Source: Luteolibacter sp. SL250 (GTDB lineage: Bacteria; Verrucomicrobiota; Verrucomicrobiia; Verrucomicrobiales; Akkermansiaceae). From it: a stretch of DNA of 64,000 bases. The stretch covers positions 4,464,001 through 4,528,000 of the forward strand of contig NZ_CP113054.1 in NCBI RefSeq assembly GCF_026625605.1, given 5' to 3'. A model generated the notes under the pieces. The model saw only the letters and a program-made list of their open reading frames with translations. It did no database searches and had not been told where the DNA came from. The position numbers were made by a program, and so were the translations under genes. Shown here piece by piece: positions 43,098 through 59,944 of this stretch (positions within the stretch are counted from its first letter, which is position 1; the number at the start of each line of letters is the position of its first letter).

Positions 43098-44048
43098 ATG
43101 GATCTCCCGTTCGCCATCCGCCGCACGATTGTCACGTTCTCCACAATCCTGATCTTTTCCGGAGAAAGCGCTTCGGCCAGATCCTGGACAGATGTGCAGG
43201 GACGAACGATCGAGGCGGAGTTCGTCTCATTCGACGCCGCGGCCTCCAAGGTGAAGGTCCGCCTGGCGAACGGCAGCGAACCCTTCATCGATCTGGCGAA
43301 GCTCAGCGAGGCCGACCGGACATGGGTCACCGATCACCTCCGCCAGCAGGAGGAACGGGTCACCGAGCTGCGGAAGAACGCCGGAAAGACGGTGAGTTTG
43401 AAATCGGAAGGACCGGAGGCCGTCGCCTATCATGTGTATTATCCCACGTCTTTCGACCCATCGAAGCCGCCCGCCATGATCATCATGTTCAGTCCCGGCG
43501 GAGATGGCAAAGACATCCTGGCATCCGTTCGCGCGGCCTGCGAGGAGTTGGGGTGGATCGGTGTCGGCTGCAATGAATTCAAGAATGGGGTCGATGATTC
43601 GGTGCTGGATCCCAAGTGGGCGGAAGTCCTGCCTGCCATCGAGAAGACCGTCCTCCATGATCCGGATCTCCTTTACATGGGGGGAATGTCGGGCGGCGCG
43701 CTTCGATCCTATGACTACTCGGAATTGACCGTCCGGCCATGGAAAGGCGTGCTCGCCTTTGGTGGCTGGCTCGGCCGCAAGGAAGCTCTTGGCAGCCCGG
43801 CGAAGATGGCAGTGGCCCGGGTGAATGGCGACAAGGACACCAATGCCAATGCGTGGATCGAGGCAGAGGATGGAGTTTTCAGAAAAGCGAAGGCGAACGT
43901 GAAAGACTTCCCGTTCCCGGGAGGGCATGTGGTCGCGCCCCCGGAGGTGATCCTGGAGGCCATGCGCTGGATGAAGGAAGCCACCGTGCCCGGCAACCGG
44001 CTGCCGGACGGGAAGCGGAATGAGATGCAGTTCAACAAGGACAAGTGA
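43098..44048 (+). CDS. Secreted SHD1-domain alpha/beta-hydrolase-like protein
   Basis: A 316-residue protein. A signal peptide (MDLPFAIRRTIVTFSTILIF) runs to SASA; the SHD1 domain follows (RSWTDVQGRTIEAEFVSFD, ending LAKLSEADRTWV). The C-terminal domain is an alpha/beta-hydrolase fold: YHVYYPTSFDPSKPPAMIIM, the nucleophile elbow in MGGMSGGA, and a late PGGHVV that may carry the catalytic His. This resembles secreted feruloyl/acetyl-esterase or peptidase-like proteins. The ATG at 43098 gives the better signal peptide; a TTG precedes it. Compare the SHD1 protein at 17824. It is convergent with rpoC. Confidence 0.75.
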   Translation: MDLPFAIRRTIVTFSTILIFSGESASARSWTDVQGRTIEAEFVSFDAAASKVKVRLANGSEPFIDLAKLSEADRTWVTDHLRQQEERVTELRKNAGKTVSLKSEGPEAVAYHVYYPTSFDPSKPPAMIIMFSPGGDGKDILASVRAACEELGWIGVGCNEFKNGVDDSVLDPKWAEVLPAIEKTVLHDPDLLYMGGMSGGALRSYDYSELTVRPWKGVLAFGGWLGRKEALGSPAKMAVARVNGDKDTNANAWIEAEDGVFRKAKANVKDFPFPGGHVVAPPEVILEAMRWMKEATVPGNRLPDGKRNEMQFNKDK

Positions 44049-44167
44049 TCTCCCCGAGAAGACGTCTCCGAACAGGCAACTGATCTATCCCCTTGCCCGT
44101 AGGTGACTGCCGGAACGGGGCGAGGACTTCGAGGCACCTGCCCGTGAAGTCCGGATTCTCCCGGGGG

Positions 44168-44183
44168 GCGGACTGAAGTCCGC
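44168..44183. repeat. Extragenic inverted repeat GCGGACT-GA-AGTCCGC
   Basis: A 16-bp element with perfect 7-bp arms and a 2-nt centre in the convergent spacer before the rpoC terminator. The half-site GAAGTCCGG occurs again 22 bp to the left. I recall this GCGGACT...AGTCCGC sequence recurring between genes in Verrucomicrobiota. Confidence 0.6.
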
Positions 44184-44200
44184 GCTCCATTGGGAAACAT

Positions 44201-44243
44201 TCCAAACAAAACACCCCGTCCTGCTTTCGCGGGACGGGGTGTT
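44201..44243 (-). terminator. Intrinsic terminator of the rpoBC operon
   Basis: On the minus strand a perfect 12-bp stem (AACACCCCGTCC with GGACGGGGTGTT, positions 44232-44243 and 44210-44221) encloses a 10-nt loop and is followed by TTTGTTTGG. It begins 27 bp after the rpoC stop. Confidence 0.92.
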
Positions 44244-44269
44244 CCGTTTGAGTTGGTTGCTACCGGCGC

Positions 44270-48436
<4,167 letters not shown>

Positions 48437-48480
48437 ATAGGGTAGTAAATTAGGTCAGTAGTTGGGTTCGCGTTACGTGA

Positions 48481-52428
<3,948 letters not shown>

Positions 52429-52582
52429 GGTGTTTTCGTGTTCTGCTAATGACAAGTGAAGCCCGAGCCGCGAACGGTCTCAGGCGAGTGGAGTTTCAGG
52501 AATGTGAAATGGAGGTCGGAATCGGCGGGAAAGCCCGGAGTTTTCGTGGAATCTCCCGCCGGTTCCGGCGGTGTTTCTGGAG

Positions 52583-52616
52583 CTTCCCGGAGCGAACGTA
52601 GGTCCGCTCCGGGAAG
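52583..52616 (-). promoter_or_regulatory. Hairpin in the rplL-rpoB spacer, candidate attenuator or processing site
   Basis: A perfect 12-bp stem (CTTCCCGGAGCG with CGCTCCGGGAAG) with a 10-nt loop just after rplL. No T-tract follows on the transcribed strand, so it is unlikely to be a full terminator. In E. coli this spacer holds an attenuator and an RNase III site. Confidence 0.65.
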
Positions 52617-52631
52617 AAATCCAAAAATAAG

Positions 52632-53006
52632 TTACTTGAGCTCGATTTTGGCGCCAGCCTCTTCGAGTTTCTTCTTGGCGGCTTCGGCAGCGTCCTTGGC
52701 GACACCTTCCACGATCTTCGCGGGGGCGCTTTCGACGAGCTTCTTCGCATCGGCAAGACCAAGGCCTGGAGCAACTTCACGGACTGCCTTGATGACAGCG
52801 ATCTTGTTGCCACCGGCGTCGGTGAGGACGACGTCGAATTCAGTCTTCTCTTCGACTGCTTCGGCTGGACCAGCGGCTGGACCGGCGGCTGCGACAGCAG
52901 CAGCGGCGGACACGCCCCAGGTTTCTTCAAGTTTCTTAACGAGGTCGACAGCTTCCAGAACGGTGAGCTTGCCGAGTTCTTCTACGAGTGTTTCGATGTT
53001 GGCCAT
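52632..53006 (-). CDS. rplL: Ribosomal protein L7/L12
   Basis: A 124-residue stalk protein. The N-terminal dimer domain ([20 protein letters not shown]), Ala-rich hinge and C-terminal factor-binding domain ([20 protein letters not shown] and [16 protein letters not shown]) all match. It contacts EF-Tu and EF-G on the ribosome. The rplJ gene ends 140 bp upstream, and the spacer contains the tandem palindromic octamer CTCCGGAG twice. Confidence 0.98.
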   Translation of the reverse strand: MANIETLVEELGKLTVLEAVDLVKKLEETWGVSAAAAVAAAGPAAGPAEAVEEKTEFDVVLTDAGGNKIAVIKAVREVAPGLGLADAKKLVESAPAKIVEGVAKDAAEAAKKKLEEAGAKIELK

Positions 53007-53146
53007 TTTGTTTTCTCCTGTTCGGTATCGTCGCCTCCGGAGCCTCCGGAGATTTCAGTGCGGCAGCCGCCGCCCCGACGAGGAACCATTATGTGTTCAG
53101 GCGCCCGCGCGGAGACGCGGACGCCGTCGATTCAGATTGTTTCGGA

Positions 53147-53665
53147 TTATTCCGCGGCTGCCTCTTCGTCGGCTTTCGCCTCGTTGGCATCCGGGTTGAA
53201 CTTCGCGTTGAGGACGCGGGCGATGCGGGTCGCCGGCTCGTTGATGAGGCCGAGGAGTTGCGCAAGAACCGCTTCGCGGGAAGGAATGTCGGCGATGGAC
53301 TGGAGCTTTTCAGCGGAGAGGATGGCACCGTCGAGGATACCAACCTTGAATTCCGGCTTCTTGAACTCCTTTTCGAAGTTTTTCACCACCTTGGCGGCGG
53401 CGAAGACTTCGCTGTCACCGGTGATGAAAGCGGTCTGGCCGACCAGGCTTTCGGCGATGTCCGGGAGACCCGCTTCGGCGAGCGCCTTCTTGACATAGCT
53501 GTTCTTGGCGACGAGGGCCTTGGCACCAGCGGAACCGAGGCGGTTGCGCAGCTCCGTGAACTGGGTCACGGTCAGGCCGGTGTAGTCCACAACGATGAGA
53601 TAAGGGGACGCATTCACGCGCTCCAGCACACCGTCGATGATGATTTTCTTATCGGGATTGCTCAT
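53147..53665 (-). CDS. rplJ: Ribosomal protein L10
   Basis: A 172-residue stalk-base protein that anchors L7/L12 dimers. Family features are the N-terminal IDGVLERVNASPYLIVVDYT, the G-L-T-V-T-Q-F-T-E-L-R-N-R-L stretch and the Lys-containing AKNSYVKKALAEAG. The C-terminal helix binding L12 ends DANEAKADEEAAAE. It begins 17 bp after the rplA stop, leaving no room for the separate L10 leader seen upstream of rplJ in other phyla; any autoregulation must act elsewhere. Confidence 0.98.
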   Translation of the reverse strand: MSNPDKKIIIDGVLERVNASPYLIVVDYTGLTVTQFTELRNRLGSAGAKALVAKNSYVKKALAEAGLPDIAESLVGQTAFITGDSEVFAAAKVVKNFEKEFKKPEFKVGILDGAILSAEKLQSIADIPSREAVLAQLLGLINEPATRIARVLNAKFNPDANEAKADEEAAAE

Positions 53666-53682
53666 GTTACAGGGCGTGAGGA

Positions 53683-54390
53683 TTAGGCGGTGACTTTGGT
53701 GTAGGTGGCTGCTTCCAGCGGCAGGCCTGGCAGCATGGTGCCGGCCAGGGTCACGGACTGGATGTAGTTGCCCTTTGCGGAAGCAGGCTTCGCGCGGACC
53801 ACGCCGTCAACGAAGGCGCGGGCGTTCTCAGCGAGCTCGGCGGGGCTGAAGCTGGACTTGCCGATGGAACCGGCGACGTTGCCGTTCTTGTCGAGCTTGA
53901 AGTCGATCCGGCCGGCCTTCACTTCCTTGACGGCTTTCGCGACGTCGTCGGTGACGGTGCCGGTCTTCGGGTTCGGCATGAGGCCGCGAGGTCCCAGGAC
54001 CCGGGCGATCTTCCGGACTTCGGTCATCGCATCAGGAGTGGCGATCGCGGAGTCGAAGTCCGTGAAACCTTCCTGGACCTTTTTGATGAGGTCTTCGAAG
54101 CCGACGTGCTCCGCACCAGCGGCAATGGCTGCTTCAGCGGCCGCGCCGGAGGCGAACACGGCGACACGGACGTTCTTGCCGGTGCCGTGGGGAAGGGAGA
54201 CGGAACCACGGACCATCTGGTCGCTCTTCCGGGGATCCACGCCGAGGTGGAACGAAAGGGTGACGGTCGGGGTGAACTTTGGAGCCGGAAATTCCTTCAG
54301 GGTGCTGATCGCATCGGTGAGGGAATAGCTCTTGCCGGTGAAGACAAGGGCGGCTGCCTTTTTGTAGCGTTTGCTGCGGTGTTTGGCCAT
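53683..54390 (-). CDS. rplA: Ribosomal protein L1
   Basis: A 235-residue 50S protein of the mobile L1 stalk. The start MAKHRSKRYKKAAALVFTGK, the RNA-binding VRGSVSLPHGTGKNVRVAVF and PNPKTGTVTDDVAKAVKEVK are all conserved. In other bacteria L1 represses its own operon by binding the rplK leader. Gap to rplK is 84 bp. Confidence 0.98.
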   Translation of the reverse strand: MAKHRSKRYKKAAALVFTGKSYSLTDAISTLKEFPAPKFTPTVTLSFHLGVDPRKSDQMVRGSVSLPHGTGKNVRVAVFASGAAAEAAIAAGAEHVGFEDLIKKVQEGFTDFDSAIATPDAMTEVRKIARVLGPRGLMPNPKTGTVTDDVAKAVKEVKAGRIDFKLDKNGNVAGSIGKSSFSPAELAENARAFVDGVVRAKPASAKGNYIQSVTLAGTMLPGLPLEAATYTKVTA

Positions 54391-54474
54391 TTGTTGTTTT
54401 GGTTTGCAGTTCTGGCGGAAGCGGCTGGCTCCCTCCTGCGGGCTCCGGGATCAATGACCCCTCGGCCGAGATTC

Positions 54475-54903
54475 TCAGTAACCCTCGACTTCGAGGCCCA
54501 TCTGGCGGGCGGTGCCTGCGAGGATGCGGGCGGCCGCTTCAGGGTCCTTGGTGTTGAGGTCGGGCATCTTGATCGCGACAACCTCCATGAGCTTCTCCTT
54601 GGAGATCTTGCCGACCTTGATCTTGTGCGGCTCCTTCGAACCGGAAGCCAGACCAGCGGCTTTCTTCAGCAAGTTGCCGGCCGGGGGTTTCTTGGTGACG
54701 AACGAGAAGGACTTGTCCTTGTAGACGGAAATCACGACCGGAAGCACATCGCCCGCCTGGGCCTGGGTGGCGGCGTTGAATTCCTTACAGAAACCCATGA
54801 TGTTCACACCGGCTTGACCAAGAGCGGGACCGACGGGTGGTGAAGGGTTGGCGGCTCCTGCCTTGATCTGGAGCTTGATGATTTTTACGACTTCCTTGGC
54901 CAT
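54475..54903 (-). CDS. rplK: Ribosomal protein L11
   Basis: A 142-residue protein of the GTPase-associated centre that binds 23S rRNA and L10-L12. The N-terminal domain begins [20 protein letters not shown], and the signature [20 protein letters not shown] is intact. The thiostrepton-site prolines are present. It starts 46 bp after nusG and precedes rplA. The gene order nusG-rplK-rplA is the near-universal arrangement. Confidence 0.98.
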   Translation of the reverse strand: MAKEVVKIIKLQIKAGAANPSPPVGPALGQAGVNIMGFCKEFNAATQAQAGDVLPVVISVYKDKSFSFVTKKPPAGNLLKKAAGLASGSKEPHKIKVGKISKEKLMEVVAIKMPDLNTKDPEAAARILAGTARQMGLEVEGY

Positions 54904-54949
54904 AGTGATGCGGTGTTGAGACTAGATGAGAGGGATTGGGGTGGGTGGA

Positions 54950-55519
54950 TCAGGCGCGCTCGACCTGCCAGTATTCGAGTTCGACCGGCGTGCTGCGGCC
55001 GAAGATGGTGACCGAGACACGCAGCTTGCCGCGCTCCGGGTCGATTTCCTCGACGATGCCGTTCTGGCTTTGGAACGGACCATCCGCCACCTTGACGGTA
55101 TCGCCGACTTCGAAGCTGATGGCGGGGCGGACGTTCTGCTCCCGCTCCTGGATCTGGGAAAGCATCGCCTCCACCTCGCGCGGACGCATCGGGATCGGAC
55201 GATCCTTGGTGCCGGCGAAGCCGATCACGCCTTCCATTTCCTTGATGAAGAACCAGGTCTTCTCGACGAGCTGGTTGTCCTCGGAAATGAGGTGCATGTT
55301 GACGATGATGTAACCCGGGAAGAACTTCCGCTTCGTTTCGGTCTTCTTGCCGCGGCGGATTTCGGAAACCATTTCCGTCGGAACCAGCACCTCGCGGATG
55401 TAGTCCGTCATCTCCTCTTCCTTCGCCTGGCGCTGGATCCGGTCACGGACCCGCTGCTCCTGGCCGGAGAGAACCTGGACGACATACCACTGGTCTTTGA
55501 ATGGCGCTGTATCGGGCAT
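54950..55519 (-). CDS. nusG: Transcription termination/antitermination factor NusG
   Basis: A 189-residue factor that binds the RNA polymerase clamp. The N-terminal NGN domain begins QWYVVQVLSGQEQRVRDRIQ and includes KRKFFPGYIIVNM. The C-terminal KOW domain reads FEVGDTVKVADGPFQSQNGI. The two-domain length is normal, with no large insert. The start ATG at 55519 is 31 bp after secE's stop. Confidence 0.97.
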   Translation of the reverse strand: MPDTAPFKDQWYVVQVLSGQEQRVRDRIQRQAKEEEMTDYIREVLVPTEMVSEIRRGKKTETKRKFFPGYIIVNMHLISEDNQLVEKTWFFIKEMEGVIGFAGTKDRPIPMRPREVEAMLSQIQEREQNVRPAISFEVGDTVKVADGPFQSQNGIVEEIDPERGKLRVSVTIFGRSTPVELEYWQVERA

Positions 55520-55550
55520 GGATCAGGAAAATGGGAAAAGAAAAGCGGCC

Positions 55551-55874
55551 TCAGCGGCCAAGGTTGGTGAGGAAGGTGATCACCGCAACGTGGATGAAGT
55601 CGAAGAGCTGGACGAAGCCGGCGAGCAGGATCATGGCGATCAGCACGACGACGGTGGAATCGACCAGCTCCTTGTACTTGCGGAAGCCCTTGATCTTCGG
55701 GTCGGACTCCCATGGCCAGCTCGCCTTCTTCAGTTCGCCCTTCACCTCGTTGACGAAGGTGCCAACCTTGGCGAAGTTTTTGGCAAGGAGGACGACGGCC
55801 GCGATGAGGATCGCGTACACAATTCCGGTTGCGACCCAACTGTCGGCAATCTTGATGTACTCCAGGAACTGCAT
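55551..55874 (-). CDS. secE: SecE subunit of the Sec translocon, with extra N-terminal membrane segment
   Basis: A 107-residue protein. The conserved SecE core is FVNEVKGELKKASWPWESDP plus a hydrophobic anchor (STVVVLIAMILLAGFVQLFD). A further N-terminal hydrophobic helix (WVATGIVYAILIAAVVLLAK) makes it longer than the ~60-residue single-span form and closer to multi-span types. The ATG at 55874 is the last start before the core; an upstream extension would run through tRNA-Trp. It sits between tRNA-Trp and nusG, as expected. Confidence 0.94.
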   Translation of the reverse strand: MQFLEYIKIADSWVATGIVYAILIAAVVLLAKNFAKVGTFVNEVKGELKKASWPWESDPKIKGFRKYKELVDSTVVVLIAMILLAGFVQLFDFIHVAVITFLTNLGR

Positions 55875-55907
55875 CGATGGTTTCGTTTGGCGGGAATCTA
55901 GGGAAAG

Positions 55908-55983
55908 TGGCACGGCAGGAGGGACTCGAACCCCCAACACTCGGTTTTGGAGACCGATGCTCTACCAATTGAACTACTGCCGT
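55908..55983 (-). tRNA. tRNA-Trp (CCA anticodon)
   Basis: A full cloverleaf on the minus strand: acceptor ACGGCAG pairs with CTGCCGT; D-arm GTTCAATTGGTAGAGC; anticodon loop CTCCAAA giving anticodon CCA; T-arm GGGGGTTCGAGTCCCTC (pairs GGG.. with CCC); discriminator G. The CCA end is encoded (55908-55910). It lies between tuf and secE. Confidence 0.97.
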
Positions 55984-55998
55984 TTTAGAGGCGACCAA

Positions 55999-56032
55999 GG
56001 GGCATCTCGCTTTTTGAAGAGCGGGATGCCCC
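55999..56032 (-). promoter_or_regulatory. Hairpin between tuf and tRNA-Trp
   Basis: Twelve pairs with one G-T (GGGGCATCTCGC with GCGGGATGCCCC) and a 10-nt loop. No T-tract follows on the minus strand, so it may be a processing or stabilising structure rather than a terminator, letting tuf and tRNA-Trp be co-transcribed. Confidence 0.6.
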
Positions 56033-56083
56033 GGGGTCCAGCATTCCGGCGGGCGGACCCGCCGGATGCCTCACTGCTTTGAA

Positions 56084-57268
56084 TTACTTGATGATCTCAC
56101 CGACGCGGCCTGCGCCAACGGTGCGGCCACCTTCACGGATCGCGAAGCGCATGGTCTGCTCCATGGCGATCGGCGTGATGAGTTCGACTTCCAGGTTGAT
56201 GTTGTCACCTGGCATCACCATTTCGACACCTTCCGGGAGCTTGATGCTGCCGGTCACGTCGGTGGTGCGGAAGTAGAACTGAGGACGATAGTTGGAGAAG
56301 AACGGGGTGTGGCGGCCGCCTTCTTCCTTCGAGAGAACGTAGATCTCCGACTTGAAGACGGTGTGGCCCTTCACGGTGCCCGGCTTGGCGATGACCTGGC
56401 CACGCTCGACCTGGTCCTTCTTCAGACCGCGGATCAGGAGACCCACGTTGTCACCTGCACGACCTTCGTCGAGCAGCTTGCGGAACATTTCGATGTCGGT
56501 GACGGTGGTCTTCTGGGTGTCGCGGATGCCGACGATCTCGACTTCTTCCATCTTCTTGATGATACCACGCTCGACACGGCCGGTGCAGACGGTTCCGCGA
56601 CCTTCGATGGAGAACACGTCTTCGATCGGCATGAGGAAGGTCTTGTCGATCGGGCGCTCCGGCTCAGGGATGTAGGAATCCACAGCGTCCATGAGCTTGA
56701 AGATGTTCTCCTTCTGGGCGGCGTCGCCTTCGAGGGCGGCCTTGGCGGAACCCTTGACGATCGGGATGTCGTCGCCTGGGAACTCGTAGGAGGAAAGGAG
56801 GTCGCGGACTTCCATCTCAACCAGCTCGAGGAGTTCTTCGTCATCAACAAGGTCAACCTTGTTCATGAAGACAACCAGAGCAGGCACGCCGACCTGGCGG
56901 GCGAGGAGGATGTGCTCACGGGTCTGCGGCATCGGGCCGTCAGCAGCGGAAACCACAAGGATCGCACCGTCCATCTGGGCGGCACCGGTGATCATGTTCT
57001 TCACGTAGTCGGCGTGGCCGGGGCAGTCAACGTGGGCGTAGTGGCGCTTGTCGGTTTCGTATTCGACGTGGGCGGTGTTGATGGTGATACCACGCTCGCG
57101 CTCTTCCGGAGCGGCATCGATGTCCGCATAGCTTTTCTTCTCAGCAAAGCCTTTGTCCGCCAGCGTGTTGGTGATCGCTGCGGTGAGGGTGGTCTTGCCG
57201 TGGTCAACGTGACCGATGGTTCCGATGTTAACGTGCGGCTTGTTGCGCTTGAATGCTTCTTTGGCCAT
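56084..57268 (-). CDS. tuf: Elongation factor Tu
   Basis: A 394-residue GTPase that delivers aminoacyl-tRNA to the ribosome. G1 is [10 protein letters not shown]2 RGITI, G3 DCPGH, G4 NKVD and G5 GSAKAAL. C-terminal domains 2 and 3 include [15 protein letters not shown] (VCTGRVERG) and the end [14 protein letters not shown]. The ATG at 57268 starts [15 protein letters not shown]; upstream codons are tRNA-leader and rejected. It lies between tRNA-Thr and tRNA-Trp, as in many bacteria. Confidence 0.99.
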   Translation of the reverse strand: MAKEAFKRNKPHVNIGTIGHVDHGKTTLTAAITNTLADKGFAEKKSYADIDAAPEERERGITINTAHVEYETDKRHYAHVDCPGHADYVKNMITGAAQMDGAILVVSAADGPMPQTREHILLARQVGVPALVVFMNKVDLVDDEELLELVEMEVRDLLSSYEFPGDDIPIVKGSAKAALEGDAAQKENIFKLMDAVDSYIPEPERPIDKTFLMPIEDVFSIEGRGTVCTGRVERGIIKKMEEVEIVGIRDTQKTTVTDIEMFRKLLDEGRAGDNVGLLIRGLKKDQVERGQVIAKPGTVKGHTVFKSEIYVLSKEEGGRHTPFFSNYRPQFYFRTTDVTGSIKLPEGVEMVMPGDNINLEVELITPIAMEQTMRFAIREGGRTVGAGRVGEIIK

Positions 57269-57312
57269 GGTGGTTGTGGTTTCGCGTGAGTTCTGAGAGT
57301 ATCCGATCATCA

Positions 57313-57387
<75 letters not shown>

Positions 57388-57491
57388 AATATGACGATGT
57401 CCGCCCTTCCTACTTCCGACAAAAGAACCGCGACCTGTCCGCTCCGGACTGACCGCGGCACCCCTGACTTCATGTGGGGAAGAGCGGGCGG

Positions 57492-57519
57492 ACAGTAACA
57501 AAGCCCGCCCCTCTGTCAA
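57492..57519 (-). promoter_or_regulatory. Sigma-70 promoter candidate for the tRNA-Thr-tuf operon
   Basis: On the minus strand a perfect -35 TTGACA (57514-57519) and an extended -10 TGT-TACTGT (-10 at 57492-57497) are separated by 16 bp. An A/T-rich stretch lies just upstream of the -35, which suits a strong promoter. The -10 hexamer itself is only 3 of 6. Confidence 0.65.
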
Positions 57520-57571
57520 AAAAAATATCGTCTATTTCCACCTTCTTGGAAAATCGTTGGAAATGAGAACA

Positions 57572-58399
57572 TTACGCATTCGCTGAAGCGGATTCATCCA
57601 CTTCATCTTTCAGCAGAAGCGACAATCTTTCGATGTGCTGGCAGGTTCCAGCCTCCACATCCACTTCGACGATCACGCCACAGATCCTCACAACTCCTTT
57701 GGCCACAGGGAATCGCGTGGGCATATTCGATTTGAAGCGCCAGACGACCGATTCGATGCTGCGCCCCAGGATCGACTCCTCCGGCCCACACATCCCGGCA
57801 TCCGTGAGGTATCCAGTACCGCCCGGGAAGATCACGTCGTCCGCTGTCTGCACATGGGTATGAGTTCCAACGACCAAGGAAACTTTTCCGTCCAACATGC
57901 GGCCCATGGCGATTTTCTCGCTCGTGGTTTCCGCGTGGATTTCCGCGACAATCACCTTCACACCCAATCCCTGGAGGCGTTCGACTTCCGCCTCCATCGC
58001 CAGGAACGGATTTTCCAGCGGCGGCTGCATGAAAGAGCGACCCTGGACCTGAATGACAGCCACCTTTCCCTTCGCGGTTTCCAGAACGACGCTGCCCTGC
58101 CCGGGAGTTCCTTCCGGATAGTTGATGGGGCGCAGAAGACGGGGCTCCGTGGGGAAATACTCCACGATTTCCTGCTGGTCCCAGACGTGGTCGCCGGTCG
58201 TCACGACCGCCGCCCCCGCCCTCAGAAGATCGATCGTGATCCTCGGGGTGATCCCCCTGCCCCCGGCGGCGTTCTCACCGTTGACGATGATAAAATCGAT
58301 GCCCTTCTCTTGTTTCAAGACAGGGAGCTGCGCAATGACCGCTTTCCTGCCGGGTTCACCGACCACATCCCCCAGAAATAAAATACGAATCGATGACAT
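57572..58399 (-). CDS. ymdB: YmdB-type metallophosphoesterase (TIGR00282 family)
   Basis: A 275-residue binuclear metal phosphodiesterase. Metal-site motifs are FLGDVVGEPGR, VNGENAAGGRGIT, TGDHVWDQQEI, AEIHAETTSEK and the late GTHTHVQTADD. In Bacillus subtilis YmdB hydrolyses 2',3'-cAMP and affects gene expression and multicellular behaviour; function in this organism is inferred from that family. The start is 75 bp from the divergent amidase gene. Its C-terminus ends KDEVDESASANA, slightly longer than usual. Confidence 0.9.
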   Translation of the reverse strand: MSSIRILFLGDVVGEPGRKAVIAQLPVLKQEKGIDFIIVNGENAAGGRGITPRITIDLLRAGAAVVTTGDHVWDQQEIVEYFPTEPRLLRPINYPEGTPGQGSVVLETAKGKVAVIQVQGRSFMQPPLENPFLAMEAEVERLQGLGVKVIVAEIHAETTSEKIAMGRMLDGKVSLVVGTHTHVQTADDVIFPGGTGYLTDAGMCGPEESILGRSIESVVWRFKSNMPTRFPVAKGVVRICGVIVEVDVEAGTCQHIERLSLLLKDEVDESASANA

Positions 58400-58474
58400 T
58401 GGTGTAATCCGGTGCCTGTTGGCCCGCGACCGATCCTTTACTCCCGGCCCTCCCGCCTCAATCCTATTTCCCGC

Positions 58475-59779
58475 ATGTCGTCCTTTCTGCGCCGCTATTT
58501 CCCACTTTTCCTGCTCATCGGGGCGTTCGTGGCCGTGGTCAGCCTCTATCTCAAGATCAAGCGGGGGAACGCGGAACCACCGCCACAGCCACCGGAAATC
58601 GCTGAAACCAAGAGCGTCCCGGAAGGCAACACCCTCTCCCCGCTGGCCCAGCCACCGGACTGGCAGGCGCTGGCTCCTTTCCAGAGGAGCATCACCCGCG
58701 CGGACTTCGAGCGGCTGCTGACCACCGTCTTCACCATCGGAGAGAACTGGAAGAACTTCATCCTCCTCACCGATACCAACGCCGTCATCAAGACAACGGA
58801 CGGCGGGATCTTCATCCTCCAGTTCGCCGAAGAAGCCGCCCCCATTCCCAAAAGTTGGAAGGGCACCTCCGAGCTACCGGCAGCACCAGCGGACAAGCCT
58901 CTCCAGGATCTCCACATCGCGATCGACCCCGGCCACATCGGCGGAGAATGGGCGAAAATGGAGGAACGCTGGTTTATCCACAATGGCGGGACACCGGTCA
59001 CCGAGGGCGACATGACCCTCGCGGTGGCAAAGTTGCTGCAACCGAAGCTGGAGGCGCTCGGTGCGCGTGTCTCCCTCGTCCGGGACAAGCCGGAACCAGT
59101 CACGACCGTACGTCCGGAGGCGCTTGTCCAGGATGCGGAGGCCGCCTCGGCCACCCCGCAGGAGCCGGAGTCCATCTCCCGGCTTGCCCAGCGGCTCTTT
59201 TACCGGACCGCCGAGATCCATTCGCGCGCGGAGATCGTCAACAACCAGATCAAGCCCGATCTGGTGTTGTGCCTCCATTTCAATGCGGAGGCGTGGGGAG
59301 ATCCGAACACCCCGACGCTCATCCCCCGGACCCACCTCCACCTCATCCTCAACGGAGCTTACAACAATGAGGAAGTCGCCCTGGCGGACCAGCGTTTCAC
59401 CATGATCAAGAAGCTGCTTTCCCATACCCATGAGGAGGAAGCCCTCGTCGGCCGGACGGTCGCGGACACTTTCGCGGAGATCAGCCAGCTCCCTCCCTAC
59501 GTCTATCCCCCGGGAGGCAGCGTGGTTTCCGTGGACGGCCATCCATTCCTGTGGGCGCGCAATCTCCTCGCCAACCGCCTCTACGACTGCCCGGTCATCT
59601 ACATGGAGCCCTACGTCATGAACTCCACTCTGGACTACGCCCGCATCCAGGCCGGCGACTATGACGGGGTGAAGGAAATCGAAGGCCAGTTCCGCCCGTC
59701 GATCTTCAGGGAATACGCGGACGCCCTCGCCGAGGGACTGCGCCGGCACTACTCGGCCAATCGGGCGAAGACCGATTGA
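58475..59779 (+). CDS. N-acetylmuramoyl-L-alanine amidase-like protein
   Basis: A 434-residue envelope protein. An N-terminal membrane anchor (YFPLFLLIGAFVAVVSLYLK) is followed by a Pro-rich linker and, from about residue 145, an Amidase_3 domain. Zinc motifs seen are IAIDPGHIGGEWAKM, ITRADFERLL before the domain, and VLCLHFNAEAWG. The late segment NRLYDCPVIYMEPYVMNS may carry the catalytic Glu. Such enzymes cut the MurNAc-Ala bond during cell separation or recycling. The ATG at 58475 precedes the anchor exactly. It is divergent from ymdB. Confidence 0.82.
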   Translation: MSSFLRRYFPLFLLIGAFVAVVSLYLKIKRGNAEPPPQPPEIAETKSVPEGNTLSPLAQPPDWQALAPFQRSITRADFERLLTTVFTIGENWKNFILLTDTNAVIKTTDGGIFILQFAEEAAPIPKSWKGTSELPAAPADKPLQDLHIAIDPGHIGGEWAKMEERWFIHNGGTPVTEGDMTLAVAKLLQPKLEALGARVSLVRDKPEPVTTVRPEALVQDAEAASATPQEPESISRLAQRLFYRTAEIHSRAEIVNNQIKPDLVLCLHFNAEAWGDPNTPTLIPRTHLHLILNGAYNNEEVALADQRFTMIKKLLSHTHEEEALVGRTVADTFAEISQLPPYVYPPGGSVVSVDGHPFLWARNLLANRLYDCPVIYMEPYVMNSTLDYARIQAGDYDGVKEIEGQFRPSIFREYADALAEGLRRHYSANRAKTD

Positions 59780-59944
59780 GGTTCCCCACCTATCGGGGAG
59801 CGGACACATTTTATGCGGATCCGGCCATCCGGCCTGAATATTTCGCACTCCGCCCTGCTGGCCTGCGCTGGATGCTTGCGTGCTCAGCGGGAACTCCATA
59901 GACCCGGTTTCATGTCCTATTCCCGAGGCATTCCGGTGAAATCC

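Noticed and set aside
59758..59778. Stem CAATCGG / CCGATTG at the end of the amidase gene
   Set aside because: Only 7 bp, inside the coding end, with no T-tract. Not supported as a terminator.
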